Notes under the pieces: generated by a model | What the model saw: only the letters and a program-made list of their open reading frames with translations | What the model was told of the DNA's origin: nothing | Database searches by the model: none | Source of the DNA: Candidatus Amesbacteria bacterium | Lineage (GTDB): Bacteria; Patescibacteriota; Microgenomatia; CAZETR01; Amesbacteraceae | DNA length: 33,068 nt | Assembly: GCA_016219445.1 (NCBI GenBank) | Contig: JACRNA010000023.1 | Span: forward strand, 1 to 33,068 | Direction: 5' to 3' | Translations under genes and position numbers: made by a program | Shown here: positions 17,482 through 25,469 of the stretch, one piece after another | Position numbering within the stretch: the stretch's first letter is position 1 | Layout: each line of letters opens with the position of its first letter

Positions 17482-18702
17482 ATGCCTAAGTTTATAAAAG
17501 TTTCAAGTTTATTTTTAGTTATTTGCTTGGTGATTGGAGTTTTTGTTCAGAAAGTCTCTGCTGGAAAGACTTGTGAACCAGAAATAACTTGTAATGGTAC
17601 TTGGCTTAGGTGTAATGATGAAGCCTTGGCTGATCCGGCTTTTATAAACAATTTTATCAAAACGAAAAGGAATCCTGATGGAAATCTTTTGTTTCCACGA
17701 GATCCAGTTACGGGAAATTTCATGGGAATTGGGGCGGGGTGGGGGTGCTTTGATCCGAGAATTGATGGTAGATCGACTGGTTGCTACTGTTGCACCTGCG
17801 ATGGAACTTGTGGCAACAATCCTCAGCCAATTTCAGGACCCGCAGAGACAGGCGGAATAAACAACAACAATGCCTTTAGCAATCCATTGCCTACTCCACC
17901 CGCATTGACGACAGGTAATTATTTTCAGACCAAGGGCGGCAGTGCCATGGCTTTGAATGGGAATATTTCTTCGTGGCTGCCATATGGCGTTAAGTTTTCT
18001 TTGGATGGCGAAGGTGGCGCACCCGGAATTCCTATGAGTAATGGTTCGTCAAGTTTTGGATCTGGGACGGTATCCAGTACAGGTTGGATAGCTGGAGATG
18101 CGATTAATTCACAGGGGGTAATTTCAGACAAGATTAGTTACCGCAACGACGTGGATTATATCCGAGACCGGATATTGGCTAATATCAAACCTACTCTTAT
18201 TTCCGGAAGCATTACTTCTCTTAGTAATTTGACCTCAGGGGCACCTTATGAAGATGGGGTCTATTATGTCCGCACGGAAGGGAATGCGGATATTTACGCA
18301 GACCTGAGTAATTTGGGCAATACTAGAGTCGTCATCCTGTCTGGAGCTGATATCAATATTTACCAGCCCATCAAATTTAACGGCGGCACAGGTCTGTTTG
18401 CGGCTATTGCCACCCGCGACATTAATATTGATCCGGTAGTCGGAGTAACTGCAGTCGATCCTGATACCCGGGAAGCTGACCTGATGGGAGTCTATATGGC
18501 CCAGCAAAATGTCAATACAGGTAGTAGTATTCGGCAATTACGAGTGGATGGAGTCGTCGTGGGTGTAAACAAAGTGAATTTGCAACGGACCTTGGTTTCT
18601 GCCTTTCCAGCTGAATACTTTGTTTTCAGACCGGAAATTGTGTTGAGCCTACCGAAAGCCCTATTGCGCCAAAATCACCTGTGGAGGGAGGCTCTGCCAT
18701 GA
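17482..18702 (+). CDS. Secreted protein with signal peptide and Cys-rich segment
   Basis: MPKFIKVSSLFLVICLVIGVFVQKVSA signal; CTCDGTCGN cluster. Confidence 0.6.
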   Translation: MPKFIKVSSLFLVICLVIGVFVQKVSAGKTCEPEITCNGTWLRCNDEALADPAFINNFIKTKRNPDGNLLFPRDPVTGNFMGIGAGWGCFDPRIDGRSTGCYCCTCDGTCGNNPQPISGPAETGGINNNNAFSNPLPTPPALTTGNYFQTKGGSAMALNGNISSWLPYGVKFSLDGEGGAPGIPMSNGSSSFGSGTVSSTGWIAGDAINSQGVISDKISYRNDVDYIRDRILANIKPTLISGSITSLSNLTSGAPYEDGVYYVRTEGNADIYADLSNLGNTRVVILSGADINIYQPIKFNGGTGLFAAIATRDINIDPVVGVTAVDPDTREADLMGVYMAQQNVNTGSSIRQLRVDGVVVGVNKVNLQRTLVSAFPAEYFVFRPEIVLSLPKALLRQNHLWREALP

Positions 18703-19484
18703 TCAAAAATTTGTTGAGACTGGCAATAGTGATAGTAATTGGAATAATGAGCTTTGTGGTCGGCCAGACAGTCTGGTTCAGAGTTGCTCCCAAGCAAACC
18801 TTACCTGCTCCTGTGGCAATCCGTGAGACAAAACCAGAAGCCAGAAGATTTCTACCTGATGCAGTTGTTTCTGGAATTGTGGAAAAAGGAATGTTGCAAA
18901 GAGGAAACGAAAATTGGCCTCTCTCCGGTAAAGATGTCTATATTGGAAATATTTATACTAGAGACGATGTCACAGGATTCGGTCCGATAAGTCCGGGACG
19001 AGTTAAAGATGGCCAGAGAATATTTATAGATTTTTACAAGAATAAAAAATTAGATCTTGTAGTTGGCAAAGTCAAAACCTATAAAGACCGCTACATTACC
19101 TATGTAAATGATTCTAGTAATGAAAAGTACTTTTTGAGTTATAAATCCAAATTTTTGGTAGCCGACCCGACTGGTACATTCTGGCGTTGGGGGTATAAGC
19201 CGGATAAAATAAAAGTAGGTGATATTGTGGAGGTGGGCAAAGATACTTATACCTACATTGCTCCTCTCTTGGGTTCGGCTACTGGTATTATAAAAATAAC
19301 AGCCAGAGGAGATTTCTGGGTTAGGTTTGAGGTGGCTGAAGAAAAAATACCAATTGTAGTAAATAAAGGGACAAGGTTAAGTCGGGGGAAAATAACAGAC
19401 CTCAAAGACGGCACTAAAATTTATGTACTCTATTGGTTTGACGGTGGAAACTTAATTGCGCATAGTATAAATATCAATCCATGA
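18699..19484 (+). CDS. Hypothetical membrane-anchored protein
   Basis: N-terminal TM LLRLAIVIVIGIMSFVVGQTVWF; ATGA-coupled to both neighbours. Confidence 0.6.
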   Translation: MIKNLLRLAIVIVIGIMSFVVGQTVWFRVAPKQTLPAPVAIRETKPEARRFLPDAVVSGIVEKGMLQRGNENWPLSGKDVYIGNIYTRDDVTGFGPISPGRVKDGQRIFIDFYKNKKLDLVVGKVKTYKDRYITYVNDSSNEKYFLSYKSKFLVADPTGTFWRWGYKPDKIKVGDIVEVGKDTYTYIAPLLGSATGIIKITARGDFWVRFEVAEEKIPIVVNKGTRLSRGKITDLKDGTKIYVLYWFDGGNLIAHSININP

Positions 19485-20176
19485 GAATTAAAATAGTTTT
19501 GATAATAATTTTTCTGTTTGTATTTGGAGTTGATCGCGTATCAGCTGTCCTAGCAACCTGTGGTGGTGTCAATGCCGGGACTACTACTTCAGCTACCGTA
19601 TCTCAGGCACAGATTGACGCTGAGAATGCTAAACAGAAAGCACTCGTTGCCCAGCAAGAAAAAGATAAAGCTGCGGCTGATTTAGCTGCTTTACAAACAC
19701 AAACAGTCAATAGTGTTACGATTGATCCTTTGGTTAGTGTTGCACTAGAACGAGCGGTATTGAGACTTCAAGAAAAAGAAAAAGAAGTTGATACGTTGTT
19801 CACAATAGTAGCAGATAAAAACAATACAGCAACTACACTAGAAGTTAATTGGAATATTGAGCTGGCTAGACAGGCTGAACAAGAACAAAACGCTTTGGCT
19901 GCGGCGGCAGCTCAAGTGGGAGCTCGAGCAGCTGAAGCGCCAGTTCAATATTATTCGGATTCTTCGGATCCAGGACCTTCTGCTTCTTCCTGTTCTGGTT
20001 GTGGTTGTGGAGGTTGTCGTAGTGATGAGGCTCCCGCACAAAGCAGTGGTAATGAATCTGTGCCAGCTCCAGCAGACAATACTCCACAACAGTCCTATGA
20101 ATCATTTTTTGATTGGGGGTCGCCACCTTCTAATGACTGTTGGTACTGTTATAATAATGATGATTCTTATATTTAG
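19481..20176 (+). CDS. Secreted coiled-coil protein with CSGCGCGGC motif
   Basis: Signal peptide; Ala/Gln/Lys-rich helix; SASSCSGCGCGGCRSDE. Confidence 0.6.
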   Translation: MRIKIVLIIIFLFVFGVDRVSAVLATCGGVNAGTTTSATVSQAQIDAENAKQKALVAQQEKDKAAADLAALQTQTVNSVTIDPLVSVALERAVLRLQEKEKEVDTLFTIVADKNNTATTLEVNWNIELARQAEQEQNALAAAAAQVGARAAEAPVQYYSDSSDPGPSASSCSGCGCGGCRSDEAPAQSSGNESVPAPADNTPQQSYESFFDWGSPPSNDCWYCYNNDDSYI

Positions 20177-20181
20177 TAATT

Positions 20182-20544
20182 ATGTACGAAAATAAAAAAA
20201 ACTGGCTAATCTTGATTTTAATTATTGGTGTGATGTTTGGTTTGGGATTTTGGAAGGCGTCAGGTTATGCCAGTTTCAAACGTATCTATAACTTAGCCAA
20301 ATTTAGACTGGACATGGAGGTAGATTATGCAGTATTAAAATCTTATGATAAAGGTAAGTATATTTTTGTTACCAAAAAAGGTGCTGAGAAAATAGTAGAA
20401 GATACTCGGGGGGTTTTTGTATCAACGATTAATCCTTCAGGGGGATATCTTAAAGCTGATTGGAGTCTGGTTAAGCCAAGATCAAATGTCCAACTAGCTA
20501 TTGAAAAGACTACGGGGAAGATTGTGGCAGTGTTGGTATTATAA
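20182..20544 (+). CDS. Hypothetical single-TM protein
   Basis: N-terminal TM NWLILILIIGVMFGLGFW. Confidence 0.5.
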   Translation: MYENKKNWLILILIIGVMFGLGFWKASGYASFKRIYNLAKFRLDMEVDYAVLKSYDKGKYIFVTKKGAEKIVEDTRGVFVSTINPSGGYLKADWSLVKPRSNVQLAIEKTTGKIVAVLVL

Positions 20545-20755
20545 ACATATTTCCAAACACAATGTAGCAATATCTGAGGTATATGAAGCCTGTCAAAACG
20601 TGTTGCGTACAAGTGAGGCCAAAATGGGAAGAATCTCAGTAGTTGCTCAGACAAAGGCTGGTAGGTATCTCACTTTGATTTTGGCGCAAAAAGGTACCGA
20701 CAGTTATTATCCAGTTTCGGTTCGGGATTCAAATAAAAATGAAAAAAATAAATAA
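20501..20755 (+). CDS. BrnT-like toxin subunit (start uncertain)
   Basis: YYKHISKHNVAISEVYEACQ...GRISVVAQTKAGRYLTLILAQKG..YYPVSVRDSNKNEK resembles HIxxHGVxxEEVEE...RYLxVVxxxxGxxYYVVTARDxxxKE. Confidence 0.5.
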   Translation: MKRLRGRLWQCWYYKHISKHNVAISEVYEACQNVLRTSEAKMGRISVVAQTKAGRYLTLILAQKGTDSYYPVSVRDSNKNEKNK

Positions 20756-21002
20756 AATTCCCCAATTCAAAACCTATGAAGAAGAGGCTAATTTTTGGGA
20801 TACTCATAGTTTTACTGATTTTCCGGGTGAATTTAAGCCTGTAAAAGTGGTGTTTAAACTCAATAAACCAAAAGACGAAAGTTTGACCGTCAGGTTGCAA
20901 GCAAATTTGAAGATCAAGCTAATTGAAGTAGCCAACCAAGCCGGGGTCAACGCCTCGACATTGGCTCGTATGTGGATTGTTGAGAAGTTGCGTGTGGTAT
21001 AA
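20739..21002 (+). CDS. CopG/BrnA-like antitoxin
   Basis: YEEEANFWDTHSFTDFPGEFKPVKV...ESLTVRLQANLKIKLIEVANQAGVNASTLARMWIVEKL. Confidence 0.75.
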   Translation: MKKINKIPQFKTYEEEANFWDTHSFTDFPGEFKPVKVVFKLNKPKDESLTVRLQANLKIKLIEVANQAGVNASTLARMWIVEKLRVV

Positions 21003-21023
21003 TACTAATATCCAAATCGTAGA

Positions 21024-21058
21024 CCTCCTTTTAGGAGCGAAATCGCGTAAAGGAGGTG
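21024..21058 (+). promoter_or_regulatory. SD-sequestering leader hairpin
   Basis: ACCTCCTTT...AAAGGAGGT 9-bp perfect stem; the right arm is the SD of the gene at 21066. Confidence 0.7.
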
Positions 21059-21065
21059 AATTCTA

Positions 21066-21356
21066 GTGCAAGACAAAACAATGAAATGTAAAGACTGTGG
21101 CAAGGATTTTGTGTGGACAGCTGGCGAACAGCAATTCTACCAAGACAAAGGATTTTCCAATCCACCTTCCCGCTGTGCAGACTGCCGAAAGGCCAACAAG
21201 AATGCGAGTTTTGGTGGGGGTGGAGCGTCCCGTGGACCCCGACAAGACTTTCCTATTACTTGTTCCAAATGTGGCAAAGCTGACACTGTACCATTCCAGC
21301 CCAAAGGGCCGGATGTATTGTGCCGAGACTGCTTTAAAGCCAGTAAAGGACGGTAA
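21066..21356 (+). CDS. CxxC zinc-ribbon protein
   Basis: MKCKDCGKDFVWTAGEQQFYQDKGFSNPPSRCADCRKANK...ITCSKCGKADTVPFQPKGPDVLCRDC. Confidence 0.8.
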   Translation: MQDKTMKCKDCGKDFVWTAGEQQFYQDKGFSNPPSRCADCRKANKNASFGGGGASRGPRQDFPITCSKCGKADTVPFQPKGPDVLCRDCFKASKGR

Positions 21357-21392
21357 TAGATGGAGTTAGTAGTGTAAAATATTACTAACTCG

Positions 21393-21463
21393 GGGCCATT
21401 AGCACAGTGGTAATGCATCCCGCTCGCAGCGGGAAAACGGGAGTCCGATTCTCCCATGGTCCA
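21393..21463 (+). tRNA. tRNA-Ala(CGC)
   Basis: Acceptor GGGCCAT/ATGGTCC with G3:U70; anticodon arm TCCCG-CTCGCAG-CGGGA; T-stem GGGAG/CTCCC. Confidence 0.85.
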
Positions 21464-21534
21464 CTTTCGGAGTTCTCTGCCTGTAGATGCTTTCAGCATC
21501 AGCTAAATGCAGGCGGGAATTCTCCGTGGATCCA
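21456..21534 (+). other. Extended imperfect hairpin / tRNA-like element downstream of tRNA-Ala
   Basis: Nested arms CGGAG/CTCCG, GCCTG/CAGGC, GATGC/GCATC; outer GGTCCAC/GTGGATC reuses the tRNA 3' end. Confidence 0.4.
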
Positions 21535-21632
21535 CAACACAAAAATTTTTAACGTTGGGTCTGTCGTTCACCGATTTAATAGAATGGCACAGTATCTTGA
21601 CAGAAGTAATAGTTAGGAGTACGATAAACATA

Positions 21633-22322
21633 ATGAGACACTCAAATGAGTTGGTGGGTAAGATTAAAGAACTTAGATCAAAAGGTAGTACATATGGTGA
21701 AATTAATAAGACATTGAATACAAAACTTTCCAAAAGCACTTTACACTGGATTTGCAAAAAGGTATCTTTACCTCAGAAATATCTCGATAAAATAACAAAA
21801 CTTAATATTAAAAATTTGGGTATAGCCAGAGCAACAGCAAAAGCTGTAAATAAAGCTAAAAGAGAAGAATTAATAAATAAGTTTACCAATGTATATTTAC
21901 CGGTATCATTAAAAATCAATAACGCCAATACGGCAAAAATTGCACTTGCAATGTTATGTCTTGGCGAGGCATCAAAGTCAAAAAGTAAACACGCTTTTAG
22001 TCTGGGAAACTCTGATTCGAGAGTAATAATTATATTTTTAACACTTTTAAGAAGGTGCTTTCCTCAGTTTGATGAGAGTAAGATTAGAGCTACTGTACAG
22101 TGTAGGGCAGATCAGAACATCGAAGAACTGACACATTATTGGCAGAATATTACAAAGATTTCAAAATCTCAATTTTATAAAGTGTTGGTTGACCAGAGAA
22201 CAGTTGGAAAACCTACAAAAAGGTCGGATTATATGGGAGTACTAAATATTTATTATTTAGATAAGAAAGTTCAACTCGAGCTAGAGACTTTAGCAGATTT
22301 AGTCTATAATTCTCTGAAGTAG
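21633..22322 (+). CDS. HTH plus LAGLIDADG-like domain protein
   Basis: HTH-like KELRSKGSTYGEINKTLN..LSKSTLHWICKK then IALAMLCLGEASKSK..FSLGNSDSRVIIIFLTLLRR; lies between two tRNA-Ala genes. Confidence 0.45.
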   Translation: MRHSNELVGKIKELRSKGSTYGEINKTLNTKLSKSTLHWICKKVSLPQKYLDKITKLNIKNLGIARATAKAVNKAKREELINKFTNVYLPVSLKINNANTAKIALAMLCLGEASKSKSKHAFSLGNSDSRVIIIFLTLLRRCFPQFDESKIRATVQCRADQNIEELTHYWQNITKISKSQFYKVLVDQRTVGKPTKRSDYMGVLNIYYLDKKVQLELETLADLVYNSLK

Positions 22323-22392
22323 GGCTTGTCGTATACTGGTAATACATCTGGCTGGCAGTCAGAGAAAAGGGGTTCGATTCCCCTCAGGTCCA
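22322..22392 (+). tRNA. tRNA-Ala(GGC)
   Basis: Acceptor GGGCTTG/CAGGTCC with G3:U70; anticodon loop CTGGCAG; GGTTCGATTCC T-arm. Confidence 0.85.
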
Positions 22393-23570
22393 CACAAGAA
22401 GTCTAAGATATGCATATGGGTAATTCCTTGGACAGAACCCCCCGCCATTTTGTCCATAGTTACCACATATTTTCTAAAATTGTCCGGAATATTTAATAAG
22501 TTTTCAAATTCTCTTTCTCTCACTTTATTTGACGAAATGAGATAAGCAACTTGAACATATATTCTTTCATTGGCTCTTTCTGCCACAAAATCAACCTCAT
22601 TGTTTCCCATTTGGCCAATATAGACTTTGTATCCCAAGTCGAGGAGCTTTGAATAGACGAGGTTTTCCAATATTTTATTTATGTCTACTTGTTTATAATT
22701 GATAATACTGTGCCGTAATCCCAAATCTTCAAAATAATATTTTTCACCTATTTCAAATATTTTTTTGCCGATAATATCTATACGTTGACACTTTGAAACA
22801 AAAAAACTGGATGTTAAAAAAGAAAGATAATTTAAAACTGTATTGGGGGATAAATTTATATTTTGGGATTTCAAAAAGTCGCTTATTTTTTTGGCCGACA
22901 CGAGAGAGCCGAGATTGTCAGCCAAGTATTCGATTAACCGACCTAAAAAGTTTACATTTCTGACCTCAAATCTAGAAACCACATCCTTTAAAATTACGGC
23001 ATCAAAAACATTGTTTAGATATCCGAATACTTGAATGTCTTCTAATTTTAGATTCACTAAATAGGGCAATCCTCCATACCTAATATATTTTTCCAAAGAA
23101 TCGAGATCTTTTGACAATTTATGAAAAGCTAAAAATTCGTCAAAAGACAAGGCGTGAACAGGAATTTCGACATACCTACCAGATAGTTTGCCGGCCAGGT
23201 CAGATGAGAGAAGCTCGGAGTTGCTGCCGGAAATGTATATGTCATACATGCCGGAATTGGCGCAATCCCGCAAGATTTTTTCAAACCCTTCAATTTCTTG
23301 AACCTCATCGATAAAGAGAGAAGATTTAGTGTGGTTTTTTGTTTTTGAGGCGATGTATTTTGCTAAATCGTGATAGTTTTTGATAAAATCGTATTCATAT
23401 TTTTCCTTGTCGATGTAAATTATATTTTGTTTTAGCGTATCGGCAATTTGCATCATTATGTAGCTTTTCCCCACCCGTCTTTGTCCTGTAAAAATTTTAA
23501 TTACATCTTTTCCCACATATGGTGCCACTCGTGCAAAGTATTTTGGTCTTGGGACAAATGTTTTATTCAT
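22359..23570 (-). CDS. AAA ATPase with DUF4143-like domain
   Basis: Walker A FTGQRRVGKSYIMMQI, SLFIDEVQEIEGFEKILRDC, C-terminal NNEVDFVAER nuclease-like motif. Confidence 0.85.
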   Translation of the reverse strand: MNKTFVPRPKYFARVAPYVGKDVIKIFTGQRRVGKSYIMMQIADTLKQNIIYIDKEKYEYDFIKNYHDLAKYIASKTKNHTKSSLFIDEVQEIEGFEKILRDCANSGMYDIYISGSNSELLSSDLAGKLSGRYVEIPVHALSFDEFLAFHKLSKDLDSLEKYIRYGGLPYLVNLKLEDIQVFGYLNNVFDAVILKDVVSRFEVRNVNFLGRLIEYLADNLGSLVSAKKISDFLKSQNINLSPNTVLNYLSFLTSSFFVSKCQRIDIIGKKIFEIGEKYYFEDLGLRHSIINYKQVDINKILENLVYSKLLDLGYKVYIGQMGNNEVDFVAERANERIYVQVAYLISSNKVREREFENLLNIPDNFRKYVVTMDKMAGGSVQGITHMHILDFLCGPEGNRTPFL

Positions 23571-23635
23571 AGTTATAAAATCTATCTAAATATAGTTATA
23601 TTAGAAGTATAGCTAAAACTTATTTATTTGTCAAG

Positions 23636-24920
23636 CTAGTATTTTATTCCAAACAACTTGAGGATGAAGCCCACGATCTTGCCAAAGAAAGATTGTTTTC
23701 GAGGAGTGGGAGCCGAAGCGGGTGTTTCTAGATCCAGATTATAGATCCTCATGTCAGATTTTGGAGTCGGTGTAGGAGTACGCACTGGGGTGCTTGTACC
23801 CAACGGAGTCGCAGACGGAGTGGTTCCGGGAATGGGTGATGGCGCAATTTCATTGACCTTGGCCACAAAATTATCAAATGTTCCAGTTACCTCGGGATAA
23901 TCAGGGGTTCTGGTAGATGTCTGAAGAGCCAATCTACCTTCTCCACTATAAATTCCCGTAAAATTGCCTATTGGTTCCCAACCAAGCGCTGATTTGTAAT
24001 AAGAATAAACTGTCTTGTCGTTTCTCATTAGGCGTACTGTGAGTGGCGAGAACAAACCAGTCTTTATACCGGTTACAACCTGCTTACTATCGAGTGTAGA
24101 AAAGCCGTATACACCACCAAGATTGGATAGAGTAATACCCAGAGTGTTTTTCCAGGATTCATCATGAAATACCAGATCAACGGTTGAGGAAGATCCACTA
24201 GATTGACTGGTTTTAAGCTCGATTGATACGTCAAAGTCACCTTTAATAGTCTTTGTATCAGCAACTGCCGCAATATATTCTTTTAGACCAGCGGGGACAT
24301 AGTGAACAAAAACTTTATCTTTAATTTGTGATTGAGTAGGTGCTCCACTTGGATACTTCCAGACATTCCACCGGGAAACATCGAGTGATCCATCAAAATT
24401 ATCTTTGATTTCGGATGAAGTATTGGCACTTGGGAAAGGAGTGGGCGATGCTTGTAAACCCCAAGTAATTGGATATGAGGTTTTTATCCCACCATCGGCG
24501 ATAATCCAAATATCTGCTCGTCCCTCATTGCCGTTTAAACTAAATTCGGCATATCGATTACTAGAGTGAATATCTAAATTTCCTATTGAATTCGTGGAGC
24601 TAACGCCCCATTGATAATGAGCTTCGTCAACATTACCCTGACTATTAATTGCGGTAGCCGATAAACCATAACGAGGGTATGGGCTACGACCTTCAAGTGT
24701 TTTTACAGATAAATCGATGCGTTCAATTGGAACCGTATTTGCTTTGGAAAATGGATTTTGGCGATTCTGAGCGAGCTTGACAGCCAAACCAAGTCCAGCG
24801 GTTAGGACAAAGACAGAAATAATGGCAGTCAGTTGCCTGAAATAGGGATGGGGAAGGTGAGGAGATTCGGGAGAGACCTCAACTGGAATATCTGTAGATT
24901 GATTTGGATCCGGCAGAATC
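23636..24920 (-). CDS. TM-anchored exported protein with Pro/Thr linker and C-terminal hydrophobic tail
   Basis: TM LTAIISVFVLTAGLGLAVKLA; TPSATPLGTSTPVRTPTPTP; IVGFILKLFGIKY end. Start chosen at MILPDPNQ rather than the upstream in-frame ATG of the ORF track. Confidence 0.6.
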
Positions 24921-24937
24921 ATACTATAATAGTATAT

Positions 24938-25462
24938 ATGCCAGCAAAATTCCGCAATAAGCAGTTTGCCGTCGGGATCTATCATATTTTTCAGGTGGGT
25001 AAGGAAGTCATTTTTACAGGTGATATAGATTTCCAAAGATATTTAAGTAACTTGCGGAGATTCGTGCCCGAAACCGATGCCAAAATCCTGGCCTATTGTC
25101 TCATGCCTAATCGCTTAGATTTATTAGTACGACAAACCACTCCTCGGGCAATCACCACTTTGATGCGCAAACTAACTACTGCCTACAGCATGTACAAGAA
25201 GGGTTCACCTTTTAGAGGAGTGTACAAAGCCAAGTTGCTAGCAGGAGACCGAGAGGTACTAGATACTAGTAGATTAATTCATTGTCAACCCATAACCACG
25301 ACCAACTTTGGACCACTTCAAATCCGTTCCACATTCTCAAGCTATCTTTATTCTAGTTATCATTTATATATAGAGAGTGTCACAAATAACTGGATAGATA
25401 CATTGGACGTGTCTAGGTTGGTACCGGATTATAGGGGATATGTAGAAATAATTTTGATATAA
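24938..25462 (+). CDS. RAYT/Y1-transposase-like protein lacking the HUH histidines
   Basis: IYHIFQVGKEVIFTGDIDFQRYLSNL.., AYCLMPNRLDLLVRQ (usual MPNHxHLL), LTTAYSMYKK...FRGVYKAKLL. Confidence 0.7.
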   Translation: MPAKFRNKQFAVGIYHIFQVGKEVIFTGDIDFQRYLSNLRRFVPETDAKILAYCLMPNRLDLLVRQTTPRAITTLMRKLTTAYSMYKKGSPFRGVYKAKLLAGDREVLDTSRLIHCQPITTTNFGPLQIRSTFSSYLYSSYHLYIESVTNNWIDTLDVSRLVPDYRGYVEIILI

Positions 25463-25469
25463 TATTCAT

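Noticed and set aside
19838-20126. Overlapping antisense and alternate-frame ORFs in the Cys/Gly-rich gene
   Set aside because: Translations are His/Thr/Arg low-complexity shadows of the real frame.
21137-21499. 120-aa minus-strand ORF across zinc-ribbon gene and tRNA
   Set aside because: Runs antisense through a tRNA and a conserved CDS; spurious.
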